Shown piece after piece: positions 16,656-24,630 of a stretch of 26,385 bases of DNA (positions are counted from its first letter, which is position 1; every line of letters starts with the position of its first letter). The DNA lies in contig CAZBAK010000022.1 of the NCBI GenBank assembly GCA_964489715.1, positions 1 to 26,385 of the forward strand, read 5' to 3'. The translations under genes and the position numbers were made by a program. The notes beneath the pieces were generated by a model. That model saw only the letters and a program-made list of their open reading frames with translations. It searched no databases and was not told the origin of the DNA. The stretch is from Tissierella_A sp964489715 (GTDB taxonomy: Bacteria > Bacillota > Clostridia > Tissierellales > Tissierellaceae).

Positions 16656-17561
16656 ATGGAAATCATAAAAACAAAAGATTATGTAGAAAAAAGATTTAAA
16701 ACTAGTATAGCTTTAGGAAATTTCGATGGGGTACATTTAGGACATAGGAAGCTTATATCATCACTGATAGAAGCTTGTGAAAATTCAAATATAAATCCAT
16801 CAGTATTGTTATTTAATAAGCACCCTAAAGAAATATTATGTGGTGAAGGTCCAAAGATCTTAACTTCTTTTCAAGATAAATGTGAGATTTTTGAAGATAA
16901 AGGAATAAAAACTATCTATAAAGTAGATTTTAAAGATGAGTTTAGAATATTGAGTCCAGAAGATTTTGTAAGTCAATTTCTTGTAAAGAAACTTAATATA
17001 GATTCTGTCTATGTAGGTTTTGACTACAGATTTGCTTTTAAAGCCTCAGGAGACATAGATACTTTAAAGGCATTAGGTGAAAAATACAATTTTAAAGTAA
17101 ATGTAATTGACCCTGTATATGATAAGGAAAATATATTGAGCAGCACTGAAATTAGAAGACTTATAAGACATGGAAACATTAAAAATGCAAATAAGATGTT
17201 AAATAGATCTTATAAAATAAGAGGAAAAGTAGTCCATGGAAATAAACTAGGTAGAACATTAGGTTTTCCTACTGCAAATATTGAACTTTTAATCAATTAT
17301 CAGATTCCTAAAATAGGTGTCTATAAGACCAATACAATCATAGACAATAAACGTTACAAATCTATTACTAGTATTGGAACTAATCCTACAGTTGGGGGAG
17401 ATATTATTAAAATAGAAACTTACATCTTAGATTTTAATAAGGAAATATATGGTAAGGAACTTGAACTAGAGTTTATTGACTATATTAGACCTGAAATGCA
17501 CTTCTCTAATTTAGAAGAACTTAAATTACAAATGAAAAAAGATGTTGAAAGTATCCTTTAA
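16656..17561 (+). CDS. ribF: Bifunctional riboflavin kinase/FAD synthetase
   Basis: Converts riboflavin to FMN and then to FAD. The N-terminal nucleotidyltransferase domain carries GNFDGVHLGHRKL (from residue 21), FNKHPKEIL and VGFDYRFAFKASGD, and ends near SSTEIRRLI. The C-terminal flavokinase domain begins at about 185 with GKVVHGNKLGRTLGFPTANI and includes SIGTNPTVGG and ETYILDF. The length of 301 is typical. ATG 16656 is preceded by AAGGTGG at 16644-16650, which overlaps the truB stop. An in-frame TTG at 16638 lies upstream of that site and is rejected. It is the last gene of the rimP operon in this window. Confidence 0.96.
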   Translation: MEIIKTKDYVEKRFKTSIALGNFDGVHLGHRKLISSLIEACENSNINPSVLLFNKHPKEILCGEGPKILTSFQDKCEIFEDKGIKTIYKVDFKDEFRILSPEDFVSQFLVKKLNIDSVYVGFDYRFAFKASGDIDTLKALGEKYNFKVNVIDPVYDKENILSSTEIRRLIRHGNIKNANKMLNRSYKIRGKVVHGNKLGRTLGFPTANIELLINYQIPKIGVYKTNTIIDNKRYKSITSIGTNPTVGGDIIKIETYILDFNKEIYGKELELEFIDYIRPEMHFSNLEELKLQMKKDVESIL

Positions 17562-17634
17562 AGTAAATATTTAGAGATAGTGAGGGTTATTCTTAAATAG
17601 TATAACTAGCAGTTTTTTAAATCAATAACTATAG

Positions 17635-17663
17635 TTTACATTCTATCTTAATTATGGTATTAT
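17635..17663 (+). promoter_or_regulatory. Sigma-A promoter with extended -10 for rpsO
   Basis: TTTACA (17635-17640), a 17-bp spacer and TATTAT (17658-17663) preceded by TGG, giving the extended -10 TGGTATTAT. The predicted start near 17670 leaves a leader of about 87 bases before rpsO. The 73 bases between ribF and the -35 show nothing else I can name. Confidence 0.75.
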
Positions 17664-17666
17664 AAA

Positions 17667-17756
17667 GTTATGCAATAAACTTCCTATTGCTAAGTTTAGC
17701 GGTTCCTCATCGCTTTACATAGCTATAGGTGAATAAAAAAATGGAGGTGTATTTTA
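17667..17756 (+). promoter_or_regulatory. Structured 5' leader of rpsO, candidate S15 autoregulatory element
   Basis: The leader can fold as a three-way junction. Closing stem: GTTATG (17667-17672) with CATAGC (17718-17723). Hairpin one: GCAATA (17672-17677) with TATTGC (17685-17690). Hairpin two: AGCG (17698-17701) with CGCT (17711-17714). The loop of hairpin two holds CCTC (17705-17708), complementary to GAGG in the rpsO Shine-Dalgarno (17744-17747), so a pseudoknot could mask the ribosome-binding site. S15 is known to bind junction or pseudoknot leaders of its own mRNA in several bacteria. The fold is hand-drawn, and the outermost pairs lie at the edge of the predicted transcript start. 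Confidence 0.5.
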
Positions 17757-18023
17757 ATGTTGACAAAAGAAGTAAAAGAACAAATAATTGATGAATACAA
17801 ATTACACGAAGGTGATACTGGTTCATCACAGGTACAAATCGCTATATTAACTCATAGAATTAATGATTTAAATGAGCATCTTAAAACACATAAGAAGGAT
17901 CATCATTCTAGAAGAGGATTGTTAAAGATGGTAGGACAAAGAAGAAATCTTTTAAGATATCTTCAAAACAATGATATTGAAGAATATCGTTCTTTAATTG
18001 AAAGATTACACATAAGAGGTTAA
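17757..18023 (+). CDS. rpsO: 30S ribosomal protein S15
   Basis: Primary 16S rRNA-binding protein of the platform. It has 88 residues, the exact usual length. Family landmarks are EYKLHEGDTGSSQVQIAILT, LNEHLKTHKKDHHSRRGLL and VGQRRNLLRYL. A perfect GGAGGTG site (17743-17749) precedes the ATG. It has its own promoter and ends at a strong terminator before pnp, the common rpsO-pnp pairing. The leader ahead of it is a candidate for feedback control by S15 itself. Confidence 0.98.
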   Translation: MLTKEVKEQIIDEYKLHEGDTGSSQVQIAILTHRINDLNEHLKTHKKDHHSRRGLLKMVGQRRNLLRYLQNNDIEEYRSLIERLHIRG

Positions 18024-18025
18024 TA

Positions 18026-18055
18026 AGAGAGCGGGAGAGTCCCGCTCTTTAATTT
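18026..18055 (+). terminator. Terminator between rpsO and pnp
   Basis: AGAGCGGGA (18028-18036), triloop GAG, then TCCCGCTCT (18040-18048), extended by weaker pairs to 18026/18050 and followed by TTAATTTT. pnp lies 63 bases beyond and has no convincing promoter of its own, so partial read-through is likely. Confidence 0.85.
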
Positions 18056-18118
18056 TAGTATTATTTATTAAACAATAGATACTAATAAATATATAAGATA
18101 AGAAAAAGGAGGTATTTT

Positions 18119-20212
18119 ATGGAGAAAATATTTAATTATAAATTAGCTGGTAAAGATTTAAATATTAGTATAGGAAAAGTTGCTGAGCAAGCAGGCGGAT
18201 CATGTTTATTAAGATATGGAGACACGGTTATACTAGCTACTGCTACTTCTTCTAAGAAACCAAGAGAAGGAATTGATTTTTTCCCTCTAAGTGTCGATTA
18301 TGAAGAAAAACTTTATTCAGTTGGTAAAATTCCAGGAGGATTCATTAAAAGAGAAGGAAGGCCAAGTGAAAAAGCGGTCTTAACTTCTAGACTTATTGAT
18401 AGACCACTAAGACCTTTGTTTCCTGAAGGATATAGAAATGATGTGCAAGTAATTACAACTGTATTATCTGTAGATCAAGAAGATTCACCTGAGATTATAG
18501 CAATGATAGGTTCTTCTATAGCTCTTTCTATTTCAGATATTCCATTTGATGGTCCAACAGCAGCAGTTTTAGTTGGTTTAATAGATGGTGAATTCATAAT
18601 AAATCCAAATAGTGAAGAAAGAGATAGATCAGAGATACATCTAGTGGTATCTGGTACAGAAGAAGCTATTATGATGGTTGAAGCAGGATCTAATGAGGTA
18701 AGCGAAAAAGATGTTTTAGATGGAATTATGTTTGCTCATAAAGAAATAAGTCAAATTTGTAAGTTTATAAAAAACATTACCAATGAAGTTGGAAAAGAAA
18801 AAAGAGCATTTGATGTATTTAAACCTGATCAAGATTTAGAGCAAAAAATTATAGATTATGGTAAAGATAAACTAATAAATGCTATAAATACTGTGGAGAA
18901 ACAAGAAAGACAGGAAAACATAGATCAAGCAAGTGAAGAAATCTCAGAAAAATTTCTTGAAGAGTATCCAGAAGACAAAAAAACTATCCTTCAAGTAATT
19001 GATAGTATTATAAAAAATGAAGTGAGAAGACTTATAGTAGAAGAAAATATAAGACCAGATAGTAGAAAGTTAGATGAAATAAGAAAACTTACAAGTGAAG
19101 TTGGTCTTATACCAAGAACACATGGATCTGGACTATTTACTAGAGGTCAAACTCAAGTATTAACTATAGCTACCTTAGGTACTAATTCAGATGCTCAAAT
19201 GGTGGATGGTTTGGGAGAGGAAGAATCTAAGAGATATATGCATCACTATAATTTTCCACCATACTCAGTAGGAGATACAAGACCTATGAGAGGACCTAGC
19301 CGTCGAGATATCGGTCATGGTGCATTAGCAGAAAAAGCATTAATTCCAGTATTACCATCTATAGAGGATTTCCCATATACTATAAGACTAGTATCAGAAG
19401 TGTTAAGTTCAAATGGTTCTTCTTCCCAAGCAAGTGTTTGTGGTAGTACACTATCCTTACTTGATGCAGGAGTGCCTATTAAATCTTCAGTAGCTGGAAT
19501 AGCTATGGGCCTTATTAAAACCGATGATAAGGTTGCAATTCTAACAGATATTCAAGGTATGGAAGATCATCTTGGAGATATGGATTTTAAAATTGCAGGA
19601 ACTAAAGATGGGATTACAGCTATACAGATGGATATAAAAATTTCTGGCATAGATAGAGATATATTAGAAGAAGCTTTAGAAGATGCAAAAAAAGCAAGAT
19701 TATCTATTCTAGATAATATGAATCAAGCTATCGCTAATCCTAGAGAAGAATTATCCACCTATGCACCTAAAATATATACTATGCAAATAAATCCTGATAA
19801 AATAAGAGATGTTATTGGACCAGGAGGAAAAGTAATAAATAAAATAATAGATGAAACGGGAGTAAAAATAGATATAGATGATGATGGAAAAATATCTATT
19901 GCAGCTGAAGACACAGAAAGTGGTAATGAAGCTATTAAGATTATAGAAAATATTGTCAGAGAAGTAGAGGTAGGAGAAATCTATCTGAGCACAGTGACTA
20001 AGATAACTAACTTCGGAGCATTCTTAGAAATATTTAATGGAAAAGAAGGTTTACTCCATATTTCTCAAATAGCAAATGAGAGAATAAATAAAGTAGAAGA
20101 TGTTTTAAAAGTTGGAGATGAGCTTTTAGTAAAAGTTATGGAGATTGATAAACAAGGTAGAATAAATCTTTCCAGAAAAGTTTTATTAGAAGATGATAAA
20201 GAAGAAAAATAA
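18119..20212 (+). CDS. pnp: Polyribonucleotide nucleotidyltransferase (PNPase)
   Basis: Phosphorolytic 3'-5' exoribonuclease, a trimer that is central to mRNA decay. It has 697 residues. Order: first RNase PH domain (about 10-145; GFIKREGRPSEKAVLTSRLI), all-alpha linker domain, and second catalytic RNase PH domain with RTHGSGLFTRGQTQ and EDHLGDMDFKIAGT. Asp 483 and Asp 489 in that stretch correspond to the metal-binding D486 and D492 of E. coli. A KH domain (VIGPGGKVINKI) and an S1 domain (ITNFGAFLEIFNGKEGLLH) follow. AAGGAGGT at 18106-18113 supports the start. It is bounded by terminators on both sides. Confidence 0.98.
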   Translation: MEKIFNYKLAGKDLNISIGKVAEQAGGSCLLRYGDTVILATATSSKKPREGIDFFPLSVDYEEKLYSVGKIPGGFIKREGRPSEKAVLTSRLIDRPLRPLFPEGYRNDVQVITTVLSVDQEDSPEIIAMIGSSIALSISDIPFDGPTAAVLVGLIDGEFIINPNSEERDRSEIHLVVSGTEEAIMMVEAGSNEVSEKDVLDGIMFAHKEISQICKFIKNITNEVGKEKRAFDVFKPDQDLEQKIIDYGKDKLINAINTVEKQERQENIDQASEEISEKFLEEYPEDKKTILQVIDSIIKNEVRRLIVEENIRPDSRKLDEIRKLTSEVGLIPRTHGSGLFTRGQTQVLTIATLGTNSDAQMVDGLGEEESKRYMHHYNFPPYSVGDTRPMRGPSRRDIGHGALAEKALIPVLPSIEDFPYTIRLVSEVLSSNGSSSQASVCGSTLSLLDAGVPIKSSVAGIAMGLIKTDDKVAILTDIQGMEDHLGDMDFKIAGTKDGITAIQMDIKISGIDRDILEEALEDAKKARLSILDNMNQAIANPREELSTYAPKIYTMQINPDKIRDVIGPGGKVINKIIDETGVKIDIDDDGKISIAAEDTESGNEAIKIIENIVREVEVGEIYLSTVTKITNFGAFLEIFNGKEGLLHISQIANERINKVEDVLKVGDELLVKVMEIDKQGRINLSRKVLLEDDKEEK

Positions 20213-20216
20213 TTTT

Positions 20217-20252
20217 ACATGAACCTTTTTAGGTTCATGTTTTAATTTTTTT
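20217..20252 (+). terminator. Terminator after pnp
   Basis: ACATGAACCT (20217-20226), loop TTTT, then AGGTTCATGT (20231-20240): a perfect ten-base-pair stem followed by TTTAA and a run of seven T (20246-20252). This is a strong intrinsic terminator. It separates pnp from the protease gene, which has a separate promoter. Confidence 0.92.
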
Positions 20253-20279
20253 ATAGTGCATATTCTGATTTGTTATAAT
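20251..20279 (+). promoter_or_regulatory. Extended -10 promoter for the M16 protease gene
   Basis: TATAAT at 20274-20279 preceded by TGT (TGTTATAAT). The -35 position, 17 bases upstream (TTATAG, 20251-20256), is poor and overlaps the terminator tail, so recognition would rest on the extended -10. The start would be near 20286. Confidence 0.65.
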
Positions 20280-20293
20280 TATATTTAAATAAA

Positions 20294-20317
20294 TTTAGTT
20301 TACTATTTAGTTTACTA
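20294..20317 (+). repeat. Perfect 12-bp tandem repeat in the protease leader
   Basis: TTTAGTTTACTA occurs twice in direct succession (20294-20305 and 20306-20317) between the predicted transcription start and the ribosome-binding site. It could be a simple duplication or a protein or RNA binding site. No known operator was recognised. Confidence 0.8.
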
Positions 20318-20334
20318 TATAGATGGAGGGAAAT

Positions 20335-21615
20335 ATGTATTGCATAAAAGAATTAAATAATGGAATAAAGATTGTTATGGAAAAGTTAATGAATATGCAA
20401 TCTATATCTTTAGGTATTATAATAGAAAATGGTTCAGTAAGGGAAAATATACATAATAATGGAATTTCTCATTTTATAGAACATATGCTATTTAGAGGAA
20501 CTAGAAATAAAAGCTTAAAAGATATAGCAGAAATTAGTGATAATATTGGGGGGAATCTAAATGCTTTTACAAGTAGGGAAAATACTTGCTTTTATGTTCA
20601 ATTATTAAAAGAGCATTTAGATATTGCTATAGATTTATTAAGTGATATGCTTGTAAACTCTTCCTTTAATGAAGATGATATAAACAAAGAGAAAAAAACC
20701 ATAGTTGAAGAGATTAATATGTACTTAGATGATCCGGAAGATTTAGTTCATGAATTATTAAATAAAACAATTTATTCAAATTCTCCCCTATCTCTATCAA
20801 TTTTAGGCAATAGTCAATCTATAAATAATTTTGACAAAAATATGTTATTGGAATACTATAATAAAAATTATACGGGTAATAAGATAACTATATCAGTAGT
20901 AGGGGATATTAAATTTGATGAAGTATATAGGAAATTAAAATATGCTTTCGGAGAGATAAATGCAAGTAAAAATTATAATAATACAGAAGTTATAAAATTA
21001 GATAATTTCTCATTTAATAATATAAGCAGTGAAGAAAAGGAAGTAGAACAATTTAATCTGTGTATGGGATTTCCTGGACCTTCTATTAGTTCTAAAAAGA
21101 TATATTCTTATATGATCTTAACTAATTTACTTGTAAATAATGATAGCTCTAGATTGTATCAAAGCATAAGAAATGAAGGTTTGGCCTATTCTCTTTATTC
21201 AAGTATATCTAGTTACAAGGATATAGGAGATGTATCTATTTATATGGGTTTAAATAATGATCAAGTAGATAAAACTCTATCTATATTAGATAAAGAGCTT
21301 AAAAGATTGAGTAGTAGGGGTATTGAATATGAAGAAATAGAAAAAGCTAAAGAGCATTTAAAAATAAATTATATCTTGGAAAATGAAGATTCTCTATCGA
21401 GAATGTTTGAAAATGCTAAATCTGTATCTTTATTTAATAAAATAGAAAAACAAGATGAAATATTGAGAAAAATTGATAAGATAAATCAAAAAGATATATC
21501 AGATATAATCTATAATTCATTTAAAAGAGATAAGATAAATATATCCTATGTTTCGGAAGCCAATAAAACTTTAAATTTAAAAAACAATATAAGAGAAAAA
21601 ATATTTAGAATATAA
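20335..21615 (+). CDS. M16 family (pitrilysin-like) zinc peptidase
   Basis: Putative zinc protease of 426 residues with two M16 halves. The inverted zinc motif HFIEH lies at residues 46-50, and the third ligand is most likely E126 (VEEINMY), at the usual spacing. The C-terminal inactive half holds the R/Y-type segment NEGLAYSLYSS. ATG 20335 is preferred because GGAGGG (20325-20330) precedes it; an in-frame ATG at 20323 overlaps that site. There is no signal peptide, so it is probably cytoplasmic. Homologues after pnp are common in Firmicutes (the MlpA/YmxG type of B. subtilis). The substrate is unknown. Confidence 0.88.
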   Translation: MYCIKELNNGIKIVMEKLMNMQSISLGIIIENGSVRENIHNNGISHFIEHMLFRGTRNKSLKDIAEISDNIGGNLNAFTSRENTCFYVQLLKEHLDIAIDLLSDMLVNSSFNEDDINKEKKTIVEEINMYLDDPEDLVHELLNKTIYSNSPLSLSILGNSQSINNFDKNMLLEYYNKNYTGNKITISVVGDIKFDEVYRKLKYAFGEINASKNYNNTEVIKLDNFSFNNISSEEKEVEQFNLCMGFPGPSISSKKIYSYMILTNLLVNNDSSRLYQSIRNEGLAYSLYSSISSYKDIGDVSIYMGLNNDQVDKTLSILDKELKRLSSRGIEYEEIEKAKEHLKINYILENEDSLSRMFENAKSVSLFNKIEKQDEILRKIDKINQKDISDIIYNSFKRDKINISYVSEANKTLNLKNNIREKIFRI

Positions 21616-21616
21616 T

Positions 21617-21672
21617 CTCAATAATAGTCTATTATATAGATCCTTAGATGAGCTATAATAGCTTTTATTGAG
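21617..21672 (+). other. Long imperfect hairpin after the M16 protease gene
   Basis: CTCAATAA (21617-21624) pairs with TTATTGAG (21665-21672). After a T/T mismatch, AGT (21626-21628) pairs with GCT (21661-21663) with one G-U. After a bulged C, TATTATA (21630-21636) pairs with TATAATA (21654-21660). The loop is 17 bases. No T run follows, so it is not a standard terminator; it may protect the 3' end or mark an old insertion. The remainder of the gap (21673-21813) is AT-rich, with no ORF or convincing promoter. Confidence 0.55.
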
Positions 21673-21813
21673 TCTAAAACTTATGTCCATAGAAATATGT
21701 AGGTATTGATTTAAAACCATTTAAAAGCCAATATCTAAAGATTAATAAATTAATTAATTTTCTATGAGAATTTGGAGAACAAATATTAGCACATAAAAGA
21801 AAGGATAAAGAAA

Positions 21814-22248
21814 ATGAAAAAAATTAAAATAAATTATATTAGTGACAAAATTGAAAAATTAAAATATATAGATGGAAAAAGTGATTGGATTGATTTGAGA
21901 TCTGCTGAAAATATAGTTATGAAGAAAGGCGAATTCAGATTAATATCTTTAGGTGTGTCAATGGAGTTACCCAAAGGATATGAAGCCCATGTTGTACCAA
22001 GAAGTAGTACATATAAAAATTTTGGTATTATACAATCCAATCATTGTGGCATTATTGATGAAAGCTATTGCTCTAATGAAGATATATGGAAGTTTCCAGC
22101 TATAGCCATGAGAGACACAGAAATCAATATAAATGATAGAATTTGTCAATTTCGTATTTTTGAAAACCAGCCATCAATTTTGTTTGAAGAAGTAGATGAT
22201 TTAAAAAATAAAAAACGTGGTGGTTTTGGTAGTACAGGAATAAAATAA
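21814..22248 (+). CDS. dut: dUTP diphosphatase (trimeric dUTPase family)
   Basis: Hydrolyses dUTP to dUMP and pyrophosphate, which keeps uracil out of DNA. It has 144 residues. The five dUTPase motifs can be followed: I (WIDLRSAE), II (PRSSTYKNFGI), III (GIIDESY with D82 and Y85), IV (RICQFRI) and V (RGGFGSTG, 135-142). The stretch after motif III (CSNEDIWKFPAIAMRD) is longer than in the E. coli type and resembles a variant I associate with Firmicutes and their phages. Its ribosome-binding site is modest (AAAGGA, 21800-21805). It stands alone between two non-coding gaps of 198 and 176 bp, unlike the packed genes elsewhere. The homotrimeric state is inferred from the family. Confidence 0.9.
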   Translation: MKKIKINYISDKIEKLKYIDGKSDWIDLRSAENIVMKKGEFRLISLGVSMELPKGYEAHVVPRSSTYKNFGIIQSNHCGIIDESYCSNEDIWKFPAIAMRDTEININDRICQFRIFENQPSILFEEVDDLKNKKRGGFGSTGIK

Positions 22249-22333
22249 TTTAAGATAATTATTTTATAATGAACAAAAGAAATCTTTTCATAAATGATAC
22301 ATTATATTGTTTAAAATTTATGAACTAATAAAA

Positions 22334-22362
22334 TAGATAAAGACTTTTAATTATGTTATAAT
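22334..22362 (+). promoter_or_regulatory. Extended -10 promoter for ftsK
   Basis: TATAAT at 22357-22362 preceded by TGT (TGTTATAAT), with TAGATA (22334-22339) 17 bases upstream as a four-of-six match to the -35 consensus. A start near 22369 gives a leader of about 56 bases. The preceding stretch from 22249 is AT-rich and has no gene; only a weak AAAAG/CTTTT hairpin was seen there. Confidence 0.65.
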
Positions 22363-22424
22363 AACCATATATCAACATCTCTTAACACAAAATATTATAA
22401 AATGACACAAAGGGGTACTTAAGA

Positions 22425-24599
22425 TTGAAAACAAAAAGAAAAAAAAGAACAAAAAAAAAGCAATTAAAAAATAATAGATTTAATAAAGATATTATTGGAA
22501 TTATTGTAGTAGGAATAGCTATAATATCAGGAATAGGTTTATTCACCAACAAGGTAGGTATCGTTGGATCCCTAATAAGAAGCTTTACATTTTCAACAAT
22601 GGGTTTTGGAGGCTATTTTTTTCCTCTTTTATTACTTAGTTTAGGTATATCTATTATATTAGATAAGTTTAATAAAGAAGAAATCAAACCGATTCTAATA
22701 ATTGCTATTATATTTATAATTTTTATAATTTTTTTAGATAGTAAAAACGCATCTATTGATGGATTTTCAAATAGAATAAAAGCTTCTCTTTCTTTGGCAG
22801 CTTTCAATAAAGGTGGCGGACTTGTAGGTTCTTTTTTAGGTTACTTTTTTTATAAACTTTTTGGAGTTGTTGGAGGTTACATAATTTTATTTTTTACAAC
22901 TCTTATTTTATTGTTAAGTTTATTCAATATTAAGTTAAAGGATGTATATGAAAAAATATCTATGTCTATTAAAAATTATAAAAACAATCTTGATAAGAGT
23001 AGAAAAAATAAAAGAAAAGAAGAAAAATTAGATCAAGTTTTAGAAAAAGAAAATACTTCTAAAAATAAAGAAATACAAATACAAGATTATAATGAGAATG
23101 ATGCTAAAGAGAATTTGAAATTAAAGTCTAAAAGTAATGATTCGGAAAAAGAAGAATTAATAAATCAAGTTGAAAATAATAGTGAAATTTATGTTATTCC
23201 TCCACTTGATTTATTATTATCTCCTGAAAAGAAAGAATTTAAAGATAAAAAAGAAATATTAAAAAATGCAGATATTATTGAGGAAACAATGAAAAATTTT
23301 GGGATTAGTTCAGAAGTCACAAAGATAAACAGAGGTCCTACTATAACATGCTATGAGTTATCACCCTCTCCAGGTATTAAACTTAGTAAAATTGTGTCTT
23401 TATCTGACAACATATCCTTGAGTCTTGCTTCTTCTGATATTCGTATAGAAGCTCCAATACCTGGAAAATCTGCAGTAGGCATAGAGGTCCCTAATAAAAC
23501 AAAAGATAATGTCATGCTAAAAGAGATATTAACTTCTGAAGATTATAAATCAATTGATTCCAATACTCCTATAGCCCTTGGAAAAGATGTTTCTGGTAAT
23601 TCTGTAGTTTCTTCTATAGATAAAATGCCACACTTGCTAATAGCCGGTGCTACAGGTTCAGGTAAAAGTGTTTGCATAAATACTATTATAATGAGTATTA
23701 TATATAAGTCTTCACCTGATGATGTAAAATTATTATTAATAGATCCTAAGGTAGTAGAGTTAAGTATATATAATAAAATTCCCCATCTTCTTATTCCTGT
23801 AGTTACAGATCCCAAAAAAGCTTCATTTGCTTTAAACTGGGCTGTAGAGGAAATGGAAAAAAGATATAATATTTTTGCAGAAAATAATGTTAGAGACATA
23901 ACTTCTTACAATGAAAAGGTAAAATCTAATAAAATAGAAAAAATGTCTTCTATAGTCATAATAATAGATGAGTTATCAGATTTAATGATGGTGGCAGCCC
24001 AAGAAGTAGAAGAATATATATGTAGACTAGCACAAATGGCTAGAGCTGCAGGCATTTACTTAATAGTAGCAACACAGAGGCCATCTGTGGATGTAATAAC
24101 AGGAACTATAAAAGCAAATATTCCTTCAAGAATTTCTTTCGCTGTTTCATCCCAGATAGATTCTAGAACCATTTTAGATATGGGAGGAGCAGAAAAATTG
24201 CTAGGAAAAGGAGATATGCTTTTCTATCCTTCTTTCTTTTCTAAGCCTCTTAGAATACAAGGAGCATTTATAAGTGATAATGAAGTAGAAAGTATTGTAG
24301 ATTTTCTAAGTAATAATCATGATAAATCTTATAATGAAGAAGTACTACAAATGCTGGAGAATTCTTCCAATATAAAGATTCTCGATAGTGATGAATTATT
24401 ACCTGAAGCTATTAACTTAGTCCTAGAAGAAGGACAAGCTTCTATATCTCTACTACAAAGAAAGCTGCGAATAGGCTATGCTAGAGCTGCTAGAATAGTA
24501 GATGAAATGGAAGAACAAGGTGTTGTCGGTGGATACGAAGGAAGTAAACCTAGAAAAGTACTTATCAGTAAAGGTGATTTAGATAGTTTAGATTTATAA
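22425..24599 (+). CDS. ftsK: DNA translocase FtsK/SpoIIIE
   Basis: Septum-anchored ATP-driven motor that moves chromosomal DNA through the division or sporulation septum. It has 724 residues. A basic N-terminal tail (about 1-22) is followed by four or five transmembrane segments between about 23 and 170, then a charged Lys/Glu-rich linker (about 175-260). The RecA-like motor has Walker A GATGSGKS at about 408-415 and Walker B IIIDELSDLMM at about 512-522, plus ATQRPSVDVITG. A C-terminal winged-helix gamma domain (LLQRKLRIGYARAARIVDEM) reads polar sequence repeats. The start is TTG, with AAAGGGGT at 22409-22416. FtsK and SpoIIIE roles cannot be separated by sequence alone. Confidence 0.95.
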   Translation: MKTKRKKRTKKKQLKNNRFNKDIIGIIVVGIAIISGIGLFTNKVGIVGSLIRSFTFSTMGFGGYFFPLLLLSLGISIILDKFNKEEIKPILIIAIIFIIFIIFLDSKNASIDGFSNRIKASLSLAAFNKGGGLVGSFLGYFFYKLFGVVGGYIILFFTTLILLLSLFNIKLKDVYEKISMSIKNYKNNLDKSRKNKRKEEKLDQVLEKENTSKNKEIQIQDYNENDAKENLKLKSKSNDSEKEELINQVENNSEIYVIPPLDLLLSPEKKEFKDKKEILKNADIIEETMKNFGISSEVTKINRGPTITCYELSPSPGIKLSKIVSLSDNISLSLASSDIRIEAPIPGKSAVGIEVPNKTKDNVMLKEILTSEDYKSIDSNTPIALGKDVSGNSVVSSIDKMPHLLIAGATGSGKSVCINTIIMSIIYKSSPDDVKLLLIDPKVVELSIYNKIPHLLIPVVTDPKKASFALNWAVEEMEKRYNIFAENNVRDITSYNEKVKSNKIEKMSSIVIIIDELSDLMMVAAQEVEEYICRLAQMARAAGIYLIVATQRPSVDVITGTIKANIPSRISFAVSSQIDSRTILDMGGAEKLLGKGDMLFYPSFFSKPLRIQGAFISDNEVESIVDFLSNNHDKSYNEEVLQMLENSSNIKILDSDELLPEAINLVLEEGQASISLLQRKLRIGYARAARIVDEMEEQGVVGGYEGSKPRKVLISKGDLDSLDL

Positions 24600-24630
24600 T
24601 AAAAATATTTTAATAAGAATGGAGATAAAA

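Noticed and set aside
18069..18097. Possible pnp promoter TAAACA-N17-TATAAG
   Set aside because: It is a weak match, lacks the TG extension seen elsewhere, and would leave only about 15 bases before the start codon.
21706..21737. Possible dut promoter starting at TTGATT 21706
   Set aside because: No acceptable -10 lies at 16-18 bases; the nearest candidate (TATCTA) is 20 bases away.
22249..22330. Possible terminator after dut (AAAAG/CTTTT hairpin at 22275-22288)
   Set aside because: Only five A/T-dominated pairs and no T run after the stem. It is too weak in a sequence this AT-rich.
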